From contig JBIKZA010000002.1 of NCBI GenBank assembly GCA_044354975.1, positions 1-64,000 of the forward strand: a stretch of 64,000 nucleotides of DNA, given 5' to 3'. This DNA is from CAIZGX01 sp044354975. Its GTDB lineage: Bacteria > Bacteroidota > Bacteroidia > Flavobacteriales_D > Sanyastnellaceae. The notes under the pieces were generated by a model that searched no databases, was not told the DNA's origin, and was given only the letters and a program-made list of their open reading frames with translations. Positions 1 to 9,258 of this stretch are shown piece by piece; position 1 is the stretch's first letter; every line of letters starts with the position of its first letter. The position numbers and the translations under genes are program-made.

Positions 1-2
1 TG

Positions 3-872
3 GCTGTTTTCGTTAATGCCGGTTACTTGAATAAGGCTCCCCTTTTTAGTCAAATCTATACGAATGCAAATGAACGATTTAAAACAATCGAAAATGAAAT
101 TATTTCGAGCTTTGAAAACGGTTGGAATTACAAATCGAAGAAGTTTTCGTTCAACGTAAATCTGTATCACACAACATGGAAAAACAAGCCGTTTCCATAC
201 GGGCTTTCTGTTCCTGATCCGCAAGATCCAACTTCGAACATCACGGTAAATATTCGTGGAATGAATGCACGTCACCAAGGCGCTGAACTCGATTTTGCTT
301 ATAAAATAAATGACCGTATCACCTTCGAAGGTTTGGCTTCATTTGGTGATTGGATATGGACTTCTTCCGATACAATTTTCATTTTTGATGACAATGGAAA
401 TCCGGTATACTCAGATCCCGGAAATCCTGATAGTGAGCAGTACAGTGTGACTTACGATGCGAATGGTGTTCACGTGAGTGATGCTGCTCAAACACAATTA
501 GGTGCTATGCTTCGTTATGAATGGAAAAATGGGGCTTATGCGAAGACCAGATATACTTGGTTCGATCGCTATTTTTCTGATATGAACCCCTTTGAATTAA
601 ATGGTGACAATGCTGGAAGAGAGTCTTGGAGAATCCCTGCCTATGGCACGTTGGAATTTCATGCTGGTTATGGCAAAGAGTTTAATGGTGTGCGTTGGGA
701 TTTGAGAGGAAGTGTATTTAACGTATTGAATAGCGTATTCATTACAGACGCACGAAACAACGACTTGAATGCATTGTACAACAACAAGGCGTATAATTTT
801 GACGCATCTTCGGCCGGAGTTTTCTTTGGTCAAGGAAGATGGTTCAACGTATCTTTATCTGCTACATTCTAA
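3..872 (+). CDS. TonB-dependent receptor, C-terminal part (5' end outside window)
   Basis: The reading frame is open from base 3, so the gene enters from the left; the TTG at 27 is only an internal leucine codon. The visible 289 residues alternate aromatic and polar segments and end in a beta-strand finishing in Phe (WFNVSLSATF), as in outer-membrane barrel proteins. NAGYLNKAP and the run of strand-like segments (ELDFAYKINDRITFEG, GAMLRYEWKNGAYAKTRYTW, WDLRGSVFNVLN) match the last third of a TonB-dependent receptor barrel. The plug and any N-terminal carboxypeptidase-like domain lie outside, so the substrate cannot be named. The secreted PLD-like gene starts 40 bases downstream on the same strand. 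The receptor assignment is inference from barrel architecture. Confidence 0.8.
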   Translation, partial: AVFVNAGYLNKAPLFSQIYTNANERFKTIENEIISSFENGWNYKSKKFSFNVNLYHTTWKNKPFPYGLSVPDPQDPTSNITVNIRGMNARHQGAELDFAYKINDRITFEGLASFGDWIWTSSDTIFIFDDNGNPVYSDPGNPDSEQYSVTYDANGVHVSDAAQTQLGAMLRYEWKNGAYAKTRYTWFDRYFSDMNPFELNGDNAGRESWRIPAYGTLEFHAGYGKEFNGVRWDLRGSVFNVLNSVFITDARNNDLNALYNNKAYNFDASSAGVFFGQGRWFNVSLSATF

Positions 873-912
873 AAGAGAATTAAGAAAAATAAAAAGTATA
901 ATAGAAACAAAA

Positions 913-3807
913 ATGAAATACATCTACACACTCTTGTTAGCGCTTCTTATCGGAGCTACGCAAGCTCAGGTTGTCATTAACGAAGTTGATGCCGATCAAA
1001 TTGGAACAGACGCTGCTGAATTTATTGAATTGTATGGTGCACCAGGACAATCATTGAATGGGATGGTAATGGTTTGGTTTAACGGAGCAAATGGAACGTC
1101 CTACAAAACCATTGATCTATCTGGAAACGTAATTCCGGCCTCGGGATATTTCGTTTTAGGAAATGCTGGTGTTGCAAACGTGAATGTAACATTCTCCGGA
1201 ACCCCTTTACAAAATGGTTCTGACGGAATAGCCATATACACAGCAACAGCTGCGGCTTGGCCTAATGGAACTGCTGTTAGCGCTGTTGGTTTAGTAGATG
1301 CCTTAGTATATGGAGCCCCAGCGACGATAGCAACAAACCTAATAAACGTTCTTACTCCTGGTCAGCCTCAAGTATACGAAACTGCTCCAACTGCGGTTTT
1401 AAACAACTCTTCTTCTCGTCTACCTGATGGCGGAGCAGCATTCAATACTGCTGCATACGTTGCTCAATTGCCTACTCCAGGCGCCTCAAACAGCGGAACA
1501 ATCTCTGGCTGCATGGATAATACTGCTTGTAACTACAATGCGCTTGCGATAACTGACAACGGTTCTTGTGCATTTCCTGGTGATGCCTGTAATGACAACA
1601 TTCCAACTACAACAGGTGACACGTATGACGTTAATTGCGACTGCGCTGGAACTCCAATTGCTGGAGGTACCATATCAGCAGCTAGAATTGCAGGAGTTGG
1701 AGCAGCTGTAACTGTAACTGGTATCGTTACCAACGGCACTGAAATGGGCAGCTCTGTGCGTTACATTCAAGACAGCCAGGCGGGCATTGCTATTTACCCT
1801 GGAGTTGATTGGGCTTCTTGGCCTGCTGCTCCATTGCGTGGTGACCTCGTTACTGTTTCAGGTGTAATAACCGAATTCAATGGACTACTCGAAATAGGAC
1901 CAACGCTAACTGCTGTGACTGTAAACTCATCGAACAATACTCTTCCAACAAATCAATTGGTTACTCCAAACATGATTGCTGAAGCTTACGAAGGTGAATT
2001 AGTAACCGTGGATAATGTAGTTTTCGATTTGGCAGGTTCTGTCATCTCAGCGAACTCTACTTACTCTTATTTGGCTAACGGACAATCGGGTGTTATATAC
2101 ATTCGTGCTGGAAGTGTTTTGGTTGGAACAAATCTTCCGGCCAGCGCTATTACGCTCGTTGGAATTGTTTCTCAATTCGACAATACTGAGCCTTTCGATG
2201 CTGGCTATCAAATTTTACCACGTGATGAAAACGATTTCATTCTTCCTCCTGGAGTTGCTATCATTGGCGCAGTTACTCAAACAAACATTACCACTTCATC
2301 TTTCGACCTTAACTGGTCAACCAATAATACTGGAGACAGCGAAGTGAACTACGGTTTAACCACATCTTTAGGACAAACCGTTTATGTAAATGAGAGCGTA
2401 ACGAATCACGTTGTGAATATCTCTGGCTTACAGCCTGGAACAATTTACTACGCATCTGTAACCTCTTCAAACGTTGATGGTTCGAGCACAAGCACTGTTC
2501 GTCCGTATGCAACCAAAAGCTTAAGCTCCGGTGAAATAAGAACTTACTTCACAAGACAAGTTGACAACAGCTACGCGACCATTGAAAACGCAATATCGTT
2601 GGGCACTTTAACAAACGATACCATTGCGGCATACATTCTGCGCGCTCAACAAGCCGTTGATATTGCAATTTACAACTTCACAGACGACGCAACTATTGCT
2701 AATGCAATCAACAACAGATACAACGCTGGTGTGCAAGTGAGAATTGTTTCCGATGGTTCTACTGCTCAATTGGGTCTGTCTCTTTTGAATCCGAATATTC
2801 CAGTTGTTGAAAGAATTAATACTTCTGGCACAGGTATCATGCACAATAAATTTATTGTTGTTGATCCAGATTCAGCTGCGAATTCATGGGTGTTTACAGG
2901 TTCTACCAACTGGACAGACAACAACATGTCTACCGATTTCAACAATATAATTATTTTCCAAGATCAAAGTATTGCTCGCGGATATCGCTTAGAATTCGAG
3001 GAAATGTGGGGCGGTTCTGGTGCACAACCTGGTAATCCGAATGGTGTATTTGGATCTAGCAAAACCAACAACACTCCGTTGCAATATGTAATGGGTCCAG
3101 ATGATATTAAAGTTGAAAGTTATTTCTCTCCAACTGACAATGCAAACGGCGCGATTATCAAGACCATGCAAACAACAGACACCAATTTAGATTACGCTAT
3201 TCTTGCTTTCACACGCGCAGATATTGCTGATGCTATCATAGCTGAAGATGATTTATTCTTGGTATTGGTTCGTGGTATGATGGAACAAACTTCAGATCCC
3301 GCGTCTGAATTTGCATACTTGCAAGCCGCAGGTCAAGACATCCGTTCGCATGAGGGTATTCAATATGACCTTCACCACAAGTATTGCATTGTCGATCATA
3401 GCACGTTGGATTCAGACCCAACTGTTCTTACTGGAAGTCACAACTGGAGCAGTGCTGCACAAACCACGAATGACGAGAACACTGTTGTAGTTCATGACGC
3501 GCGCGTTGCGAATCTTTACCTTCAAGAATTCATGGCAACATGGAGCTTGGTTGGTGTTGAAGATGAGACTAACAACGACATGAGTGTTTATCCGAACCCA
3601 GCCTCTTACAACTTGTGGGTAGGTGTTCCGGTTCAATCAGGAAAATCAATCTTGAATATTTACAGCGCACAAGGACAATTGGTTCACACTGAATATTTGA
3701 ACGCTGGAATGAATCAAGTTTCATTGCCGTCATTGGCTGTTGGAACTTATGTATGTAAAGTTTCAAACGACACTAACCTTTGGACGAAGACAATCATTAT
3801 CAAATAA
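913..3807 (+). CDS. Secreted T9SS protein with lamin-tail, OB-like, FnIII and two PLD (HKD) domains
   Basis: The start is the ATG at 913, which begins a signal peptide (MKYIYTLLLALLIGATQA) with a clear SPase I site; the longer frame back to 769 runs through the receptor gene. The 964-residue protein shows in order: a lamin-tail domain (VVINEVDADQ, from about residue 20), a Cys-rich linker (GCMDNTACNYN, about 200), an OB-fold-like segment (about 250-400), a fibronectin-III-like segment (about 450-540), and two phospholipase D half-sites. The half-sites are HNKFIVVD (about 643, followed by GSTNWT) and HHKYCIVD (about 820, followed by GSHNWS), both matching HxKx4D. The C-terminus (VYPNPASYNLWVG to the final IIIK, from about 890) is a type A T9SS sorting domain. 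The likely role is a cell-surface or released phosphodiesterase or nuclease; the substrate is not determinable. Confidence 0.88.
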   Translation: MKYIYTLLLALLIGATQAQVVINEVDADQIGTDAAEFIELYGAPGQSLNGMVMVWFNGANGTSYKTIDLSGNVIPASGYFVLGNAGVANVNVTFSGTPLQNGSDGIAIYTATAAAWPNGTAVSAVGLVDALVYGAPATIATNLINVLTPGQPQVYETAPTAVLNNSSSRLPDGGAAFNTAAYVAQLPTPGASNSGTISGCMDNTACNYNALAITDNGSCAFPGDACNDNIPTTTGDTYDVNCDCAGTPIAGGTISAARIAGVGAAVTVTGIVTNGTEMGSSVRYIQDSQAGIAIYPGVDWASWPAAPLRGDLVTVSGVITEFNGLLEIGPTLTAVTVNSSNNTLPTNQLVTPNMIAEAYEGELVTVDNVVFDLAGSVISANSTYSYLANGQSGVIYIRAGSVLVGTNLPASAITLVGIVSQFDNTEPFDAGYQILPRDENDFILPPGVAIIGAVTQTNITTSSFDLNWSTNNTGDSEVNYGLTTSLGQTVYVNESVTNHVVNISGLQPGTIYYASVTSSNVDGSSTSTVRPYATKSLSSGEIRTYFTRQVDNSYATIENAISLGTLTNDTIAAYILRAQQAVDIAIYNFTDDATIANAINNRYNAGVQVRIVSDGSTAQLGLSLLNPNIPVVERINTSGTGIMHNKFIVVDPDSAANSWVFTGSTNWTDNNMSTDFNNIIIFQDQSIARGYRLEFEEMWGGSGAQPGNPNGVFGSSKTNNTPLQYVMGPDDIKVESYFSPTDNANGAIIKTMQTTDTNLDYAILAFTRADIADAIIAEDDLFLVLVRGMMEQTSDPASEFAYLQAAGQDIRSHEGIQYDLHHKYCIVDHSTLDSDPTVLTGSHNWSSAAQTTNDENTVVVHDARVANLYLQEFMATWSLVGVEDETNNDMSVYPNPASYNLWVGVPVQSGKSILNIYSAQGQLVHTEYLNAGMNQVSLPSLAVGTYVCKVSNDTNLWTKTIIIK

Positions 3808-3830
3808 TATTCTTCTGATTGAGATACTGA

Positions 3831-3852
3831 GAGGGCGGTTCATTCCGCCCTC
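3831..3852 (+). terminator. Rho-independent terminator of the PLD gene
   Basis: An 8-bp perfect GC-rich stem (GAGGGCGG / CCGCCCTC) with a 6-base loop is followed by TTATATTT. It sits 24 bases after the stop of the PLD-like gene. Its T-rich tail doubles as the -7 box of anmK. Confidence 0.8.
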
Positions 3853-3853
3853 T

Positions 3854-3861
3854 TATATTTG
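3854..3861 (+). promoter_or_regulatory. -7 box TATATTTG for anmK
   Basis: This is an exact TAnnTTTG match (the Bacteroidota primary sigma -7 element), overlapping the T-run of the preceding terminator. Only 6 bases separate it from the ATG, implying a leaderless or nearly leaderless transcript. No clear -33 TTTG is seen. Confidence 0.6.
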
Positions 3862-3867
3862 CACCCT

Positions 3868-4920
3868 ATGGAAGCCTTTCGAATTGTTGGACTCATGAGC
3901 GGAACCAGTCTCGATGGACTGGACATTGCGTTGTGTGATCTTTCCTTCAACGAAGGAAAATGGGAATACGAAATTGTTGCTGCAGAGACCATAGTTTATG
4001 ACGCTTCATGGCGGGATATTTTTCGAAGAGCGCACAAAATGTCTGCGCTCGAATTGGCGCAACTGAATGTCGATTTTGGAATTTATTCTGGAAAACAAGT
4101 CAAGCGTTTTTTAGAGGAAAGAAACTTGACTGCGGATGCAATTGCATCGCACGGACATACCGTATTTCATCAGCCTGGTGAATCGCTTACCGTTCAAATT
4201 GGAAGCGGGGCGCACATTGCTGCAAACGCAGGAATTAAAACCATTTGCGATTTCAGAACCACCGATGTGGCGCACGGTGGACAAGGGGCGCCATTGGTCC
4301 CCATTGGTGACCGTTTGTTATTCAGTGAATACGATTTTTGTTTGAACATTGGCGGAATTGCGAATGTCTCATACACACTTATGGGCGACCTGAATGCCTT
4401 CGATGTGTGTGTGGCGAATATGGCTTTGAATTTATTGGCCGAACAAACCGGATATCCATTCGATGCGAACGGAGAAATGGCCAGACGCGGTGTTGTGAAT
4501 ATTGAACTTCTTGAAAAACTAAATTCACTTTCTTACTACTCGCAAGAACTTCCTAAGTCATTGGGAAAAGAATGGTTCGAACGTCACTTCCTTCCTTTGC
4601 TCGGCGCATCTCAATTGACCATCCGCGATTTGTTAGCGACATGCACCGAACACATGGCGATTCAAATAGCACAGATTTTCGAGGGTTGGACAGGAAGTGT
4701 TTTGGTTACCGGCGGAGGAGCTTTCAATTCTTTCCTCATTGAGTCGATTCAATCGAAAACAGAATTGGCGGTAGTTGTTCCAGACAATGACACCATTCAA
4801 TACAAAGAGGCGCTCATTTTCGCGCTATTAGGCGCCCTTCGTCTGTCTGAGCAACCAACAGCGCTATCTGAAGTAACGGGGGCGTCTAAAGACACCTGTG
4901 GCGGTTGTGTCTACTTGTAA
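3868..4920 (+). CDS. anmK: Anhydro-N-acetylmuramic acid kinase
   Basis: Phosphorylates and hydrolyses 1,6-anhydro-MurNAc to MurNAc-6-phosphate in cytoplasmic peptidoglycan recycling. The 350 residues carry the family hallmark GLMSGTSLDGLDIA at residues 8-21, the sugar/ATP-site segment ASHGHTVFHQP, the DFRTTDVAHGGQGAPLVP block and the C-terminal LVTGGGAFNSFL nucleotide-binding loop, and the length is normal for AnmK. I start at the ATG at 3868, just after the -7 box; the TTG at 3859 lies inside the box. The 3' end overlaps the convergent DUF72 gene by 10 bases. No murQ is seen nearby. Confidence 0.95.
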   Translation: MEAFRIVGLMSGTSLDGLDIALCDLSFNEGKWEYEIVAAETIVYDASWRDIFRRAHKMSALELAQLNVDFGIYSGKQVKRFLEERNLTADAIASHGHTVFHQPGESLTVQIGSGAHIAANAGIKTICDFRTTDVAHGGQGAPLVPIGDRLLFSEYDFCLNIGGIANVSYTLMGDLNAFDVCVANMALNLLAEQTGYPFDANGEMARRGVVNIELLEKLNSLSYYSQELPKSLGKEWFERHFLPLLGASQLTIRDLLATCTEHMAIQIAQIFEGWTGSVLVTGGGAFNSFLIESIQSKTELAVVVPDNDTIQYKEALIFALLGALRLSEQPTALSEVTGASKDTCGGCVYL

Positions 4921-5753
4921 GCTGAAATTATTTCATTGAAGAGTTGCATCGTTTCAACCGTGTGCAAACTTTCGGGTTGATGAATCCAGAAATAGCATTT
5001 CTTCAATCCAACTTTTTCCCACGCTTTCAATTGCTTCATCCATTGGTTCAAGCGCAGTTCATCGCTTGAGTGTAAATCGTTTCCACCAAAACGAATCACT
5101 AGCTCATCACTCGTCAAACGCATGTGCACAGCATCTCTTCTTCCGGAAGTGTCGCAAACAATTAAGCCCACGTTCAACTTATTTAATTCTTCGGCATACT
5201 CTTCCAGCACATTTCCCAAGAACCAATCGGGATGACGCATCTCTACTGAATAACGAACGTCTCTCGGAAGTTTTTCCAGATAACGCAAAAGAGGTTCTGC
5301 CTTTGCAGGACTGTAATGCGGTGGAAGCTGAATGAATGTCGTTCCCAAGTTCTTTCCAAAAGCAAAAAGTGCTTCCATAAATAAATCGGTCTCGCGCTCG
5401 CAATTTTGAAACTGTCTCCAATGAGAAATGCTCTGTGGAAATTTCGGACAGAATAAAAAGTTCTCGGAAACTTGCTCTACCCACTTCGCTACTTGCGCGA
5501 CAGGCGGTGTGCGGTAATAAGAACCGTTGAATTCAATACACGGAAAGAGTCTTGAATAGTAATGAAGAAACTCTGTTGGTTTCGTCTTGACAGGAAAGTG
5601 AATTCCCTTCCATTGCGGAACGCCCCAAACAGTTCCGCCAACAATGATCTCTAACTTACCCGAATGATCATTCGGTAGGAAGGAATAATCCTGTGATGGA
5701 ACGTCTAATGAAAAAGAAAGATGGTCGACGCTCTCTAACTTCCCGAATTTCAC
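4911..5753 (-). CDS. DUF72 family protein (YecE-like)
   Basis: A 280-residue DUF72 protein, a TIM-barrel-like family of unknown biochemical function. Typical segments are present: GTVWGVPQWKG near the start, CIEFNGSYYRTP, FCPKFPQSISH, FIQLPPHYSP, YSVEMRHPDWF and a C-terminal CYFWIHQPESLHT. Its ATG overlaps the stop of the upstream membrane-protein gene by 4 bases (5750-5753), so it is the last gene of the terC-led leftward operon. The 3' end overlaps anmK by 10 bases tail to tail. Confidence 0.88.
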   Translation of the reverse strand: MKFGKLESVDHLSFSLDVPSQDYSFLPNDHSGKLEIIVGGTVWGVPQWKGIHFPVKTKPTEFLHYYSRLFPCIEFNGSYYRTPPVAQVAKWVEQVSENFLFCPKFPQSISHWRQFQNCERETDLFMEALFAFGKNLGTTFIQLPPHYSPAKAEPLLRYLEKLPRDVRYSVEMRHPDWFLGNVLEEYAEELNKLNVGLIVCDTSGRRDAVHMRLTSDELVIRFGGNDLHSSDELRLNQWMKQLKAWEKVGLKKCYFWIHQPESLHTVETMQLFNEIISAYK

Positions 5754-6298
5754 TCGACGATGTTTCTATATGGAGCTAACATAACAGCAGCCTGACGTTC
5801 TCGCTTAACATGTCCTATTGCGTAAATGGGAGTCCAGATAAATCCATACAAACCGAATACACCTATGATTGAAGCAGTGGCCCACCAGCGCGTTACAAAG
5901 AACTCATCTTTCCAAATGTAATTGTAGAAGGAAGTAATGATGTCGCCCTTTTGCGGATCGTGCATGGGAATAAAATTGAACATCATCGAAGTGAGTATAA
6001 TCAAAGTAACCACAGCTGTTGAACCAATAGAGGCCGAGTAGTTCGGTTCACTTCCTGAACCCTTTGAAAAGTTCCAATAGCCAACCATGAAGTTGTACTT
6101 ATCGCAAACAACAACCACTTCATCGTCCCACTGCGCATGATACAGTCCATCGCTTACGCGGGTAACTACTTCATTGTTCACTTTCACCCATCGTTGGGCA
6201 CCTTTATCTTCTTGACCGTCTAAATGCGAAGTTCCGCTTTCGGTAAGTTTTCCTTTTACTATTCTTAATTCGCGGTTTGGAAATAGTTTTTCAAACAT
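5750..6298 (-). CDS. Hypothetical two-TM membrane protein
   Basis: 182 residues that I do not recognise as a named family. The first 90 residues are soluble, with a glycine- and charge-rich segment (HLDGQEDKGAQRWVKVN) that reads like a small beta fold (DGLYHAQWDDEVVVVCD). Two hydrophobic segments follow (about 92-110, TAVVTLIILTSMMF, and about 138-160, ATASIIGVFGLYGFIW), with an intervening loop. The start ATG lies 14 bases after the OmpA-family stop, and the stop overlaps DUF72 by 4 bases, so it is co-transcribed with envelope genes. The function is unknown. Confidence 0.7.
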   Translation of the reverse strand: MFEKLFPNRELRIVKGKLTESGTSHLDGQEDKGAQRWVKVNNEVVTRVSDGLYHAQWDDEVVVVCDKYNFMVGYWNFSKGSGSEPNYSASIGSTAVVTLIILTSMMFNFIPMHDPQKGDIITSFYNYIWKDEFFVTRWWATASIIGVFGLYGFIWTPIYAIGHVKRERQAAVMLAPYRNIVE

Positions 6299-6312
6299 GA
6301 TTTTTTGTGTTG

Positions 6313-7860
6313 TTAATGCGAAGATAATGGAATCGCTTCAAGCTCTACGCGACGTCCTTTTTCTCCGACTTCGTTAATTCCTACAACTTTGATTTTTATA
6401 CTTTTTTCTGGAATTCCATTTGTTACAAGCCATTGCTTAGTCGCTTGAATTCTACTGTTTGCCAATTCCTTATTTCGTTTTGAACTTCCGTCAGAACTTG
6501 CGAATCCGCTGATGGTGAATGTTGAATTGGCCTGATCTCTCAACCAATTGCGCAGATCTATTTTCTGAATTTCATTCAGGGTACTTTCATTCACCGGGAA
6601 GAAATATTTTTTTGTTAAAACGCTCTTGCTTATTGCCGCTTCAACCTTTGAAACATTCAATTTACTGCGATCTATTTCTTCTAAAAGTGTCAAATTCGTA
6701 TAGACAAAATCGAGCAATTCAAATTGGAAATTTCCATTCGCGTCGAACTTGAAGACTCGAATAATATTTCCGAATTCATCGATAAGCTCTGCCTTGTAGC
6801 CCTTCCCATTCCCCGTTGCTTTTAAAAGTTCCCAATCTTTTTCAGCGATACTGACCTTGTATTTCGTTTCCAACGAGAGGTTAAATAATGCTGTTATTCC
6901 TTCAGAATTCGATTTCAAATCTGAGCGTTCTCCACTTCCAACAGAAACAACTGACAGGCCAATATTTGGTAACACCCGCGTTCCTTCCTTCAATCTAAAT
7001 TGAACTTGTTTACTTTTTAGTGGAAGGATATAGCGTTCTATGTTTTCACCCGAAACATATGCTTCAACATTTGAAACGAAGACAATTTTCCAGATGTCTG
7101 CTCTTTCATTATTGAAAGGCGGTAGAAGCTTTGTTGAAGTTTGAAAAGCTTCTTTTTGAAATGCTGAATACATCGTCATTTTCAAATCTTGCAAATTCAT
7201 TCTCGAAAAATAAAGCGTGCCTTTAAAAAGCGTTGAGCCAATTTCATTGCTGGAAGTATTCACGCCTGGACCTAAATTGAAAACAGGTCCCCAACCCTTT
7301 CCAACTCGATAACAACCATACAAGTCATGTGCACCATAGCCACCCGGTCGATTACTGGAGAAAATAAGCAGTTTTTCCAATTGATCGTACGTGGGATTAA
7401 TGTTATCGAAACCACCCTCTCCACTATTACCCGCCATTTCAACCGGTGCTCCAACACTTTTATAGGTTAATGTCGAATCCCACAGAAATATCTTGTACGA
7501 CTTCGAAAGCGTTCCTCTTACATCCAAATCAGTTTGAAAAAACAATTCACTCTTGTTATCTCCAAAGCATGAAACACCCTCATCAAAGTTCCAATCTTTC
7601 GGAAAGAACGTCTCTTCCCTTTCAGTAAATAAATCAATCCTGTGCAATCGATTGATGCGTGTGGTTTGCATGGTTCCTTGTCCATACGATTGCTTCAGTC
7701 GCGCACTTACAACAAGAGCTGTCCCCTCTCTGTAATCTGAGAGTAAATCACCACTCTCTGAATTGAAAATACAATTCAACTGAACCCATTCTTGCGAAAA
7801 AACAGGAGTGCAAAAAAAGAATAAAAGAAAAAGAACTACGCCTGTCTTTGTGCTTTCCAT
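6313..7860 (-). CDS. OmpA-family protein with PD40-like repeats
   Basis: 515 residues: a signal peptide (VVLFLLFFFCTPVFS, ending about residue 22), a beta-propeller-like region with PD40 signatures (LLIFSSNRPGGYGAHDLYGC, about 165-185, then GTLYFSRMN), a central region with a CarboxypepD/SdrD-like segment, and a C-terminal OmpA-like peptidoglycan-binding domain (ISGFASSDGSSKRNKELANSR, then VEL, about 445-510). It is probably an outer-membrane-associated periplasmic protein binding peptidoglycan; related proteins occur near T9SS and gliding genes (inference). Its ATG lies 25 bases inside the upstream DUF3109 gene. Confidence 0.85.
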   Translation of the reverse strand: MESTKTGVVLFLLFFFCTPVFSQEWVQLNCIFNSESGDLLSDYREGTALVVSARLKQSYGQGTMQTTRINRLHRIDLFTEREETFFPKDWNFDEGVSCFGDNKSELFFQTDLDVRGTLSKSYKIFLWDSTLTYKSVGAPVEMAGNSGEGGFDNINPTYDQLEKLLIFSSNRPGGYGAHDLYGCYRVGKGWGPVFNLGPGVNTSSNEIGSTLFKGTLYFSRMNLQDLKMTMYSAFQKEAFQTSTKLLPPFNNERADIWKIVFVSNVEAYVSGENIERYILPLKSKQVQFRLKEGTRVLPNIGLSVVSVGSGERSDLKSNSEGITALFNLSLETKYKVSIAEKDWELLKATGNGKGYKAELIDEFGNIIRVFKFDANGNFQFELLDFVYTNLTLLEEIDRSKLNVSKVEAAISKSVLTKKYFFPVNESTLNEIQKIDLRNWLRDQANSTFTISGFASSDGSSKRNKELANSRIQATKQWLVTNGIPEKSIKIKVVGINEVGEKGRRVELEAIPLSSH

Positions 7861-8420
7861 GCTCGGTAGTGTTCGTCTAATTCTTGAAAATACGTCTCAC
7901 CAAACTTTGTTGTAATTGCATCTTTTAGAAATCTATACACCGGCACTTGCAATTTCGATCCGCACTCACATGCCGGGGCACAAATGGGCCAGCGGTGATA
8001 ATTCAAACCAACATAATCTGCCAACTTCGTTAAGCGAATAGGATACAAATGACACGAGATCGGCTTTCTAAATTTCGATTCTCCCGCCTTGTATGCAGTT
8101 TCCAACGCGCACAATGCTGTTCCGTCTTTGCTGTAATGAACAAAAGAACAAGCACCTTTCTCTGAAACCAGCGTGGTAACAATGTCTCCGTCTTCGTCTA
8201 CTTGATAAAGTCCTTCGCGCTCAATAGCCGCTATTCCTTCTGGAACCATATAGGCTTTTGCGCTTTCCCACTCTTGTTCAAAAATTGGAATTTCGTCTTC
8301 TCCGATAGGAGCACCGCTGTCTCCTTCCACACAACAAACGCCTTTGCACGCAGACAAATCGCAGACAAAATGTTCTTCGAATAAGTCTTCGCTTACGAGG
8401 GTGTTTTGAATAATGATCAT
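7836..8420 (-). CDS. DUF3109 family cysteine-rich protein
   Basis: A 194-residue member of DUF3109 (YkgJ/Fe-S or zinc cluster-like). The N-terminal CDLSACKGVCCVEGDSGAP (about 19-37) and the later cysteines in GACSFV, ALCALE, ISCHLYPIRL and PICAPACECGS form the conserved cluster set, and RWPICAPAC is family typical. Cytoplasmic, biochemical role unknown. Its ATG overlaps the TerC stop (8417-8420, ATGA), so it is translationally coupled to terC. The metal-cluster idea is family knowledge, not shown here. Confidence 0.88.
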   Translation of the reverse strand: MIIIQNTLVSEDLFEEHFVCDLSACKGVCCVEGDSGAPIGEDEIPIFEQEWESAKAYMVPEGIAAIEREGLYQVDEDGDIVTTLVSEKGACSFVHYSKDGTALCALETAYKAGESKFRKPISCHLYPIRLTKLADYVGLNYHRWPICAPACECGSKLQVPVYRFLKDAITTKFGETYFQELDEHYRAWKAQRQA

Positions 8421-9184
8421 CCGTTGCTCTTACGCTCTTTTACGTGGTGTAAACGAATGTTCAATAACTCAACAGTTAGAGCAAATGCAAATGCAACGTA
8501 GGAATACATTTTCACATTGACGTATTCCGGAATGTGAATCAAATGTGCGCTTTCACAAGCTTCAGCCACTAGATTCAATCCGATGACAATTAAGAACACA
8601 AGGGCCAACATTTTCAATGTTGGATATTTTTCAATGAATGCACTTACGTAAGGCGCGAATGCCAACATAACGAACATGGCTATGATAACGGCCACCACCA
8701 TAATTGGAACGTGCTCTACCAAACCTACTGCAGTGATGATTGAGTCGAATGAAAAGACTATGTCAATGATTGTGATTTGTATAATTGCCTGAAACAAGTT
8801 GATCTTTCTCGATTTTTCAGACTCCTCATTGTCTGCAATTAAGAACTTATGTCGTATCTCATTGGAAGTTTTTATAATCAAGAATAGTCCACCTGCTAGC
8901 AACACAATGCCTCTTCCTGTAACGTCATATCCTCCCAAAGTAAAAAACGACTCTTGTAAATGTGCTAAATAGGACAATGTAAACAGCAGAGCTATTCGGA
9001 AAATAAGCGCGAATGAAAGTCCGAGTCTTCGTGCCTTTGTTTGATCCGACTTTGAAGATAAAAATCCGGTTACAATTGCAATGAAAATGATGTTGTCTAT
9101 ACCCAAGACAATTTCCATAATTATCAAGGTCAACAAGTCTACCCAACCTTGCACGGTTGTAAATGCAGAGAAAAATGATTCCAT
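8417..9184 (-). CDS. TerC family integral membrane protein
   Basis: 255 residues with about seven hydrophobic segments and the two conserved acidic TerC signatures: MEIVLGIDNIIFIAIV near the N-terminus and IIDIVFSFDSIITAVG near residue 140. The family (TerC, Alx) handles metal ions, notably manganese export, in the cytoplasmic membrane; the substrate here is inferred only. A TACATTTG -7 box (minus strand) ends 4 bases before the ATG. It is the first gene of a five-gene leftward operon ending with DUF72. Confidence 0.9.
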   Translation of the reverse strand: MESFFSAFTTVQGWVDLLTLIIMEIVLGIDNIIFIAIVTGFLSSKSDQTKARRLGLSFALIFRIALLFTLSYLAHLQESFFTLGGYDVTGRGIVLLAGGLFLIIKTSNEIRHKFLIADNEESEKSRKINLFQAIIQITIIDIVFSFDSIITAVGLVEHVPIMVVAVIIAMFVMLAFAPYVSAFIEKYPTLKMLALVFLIVIGLNLVAEACESAHLIHIPEYVNVKMYSYVAFAFALTVELLNIRLHHVKERKSNG

Positions 9185-9188
9185 ACTA

Positions 9189-9196
9189 CAAATGTA
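9189..9196 (-). promoter_or_regulatory. -7 box TACATTTG for the terC operon
   Basis: An exact TAnnTTTG match on the minus strand with only 4 bases between it and the TerC ATG, so the transcript is likely leaderless. Confidence 0.55.
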
Positions 9197-9258
9197 AGGT
9201 TTTGAAAACGAAAAGCGCTGCCCTTGGGCGTACGATATTCACTTTGAAATTTTAATAC

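Noticed and set aside
769..912. Upstream extension of the PLD protein from 769
   Set aside because: It overlaps the receptor gene and the signal peptide clearly starts at 913.
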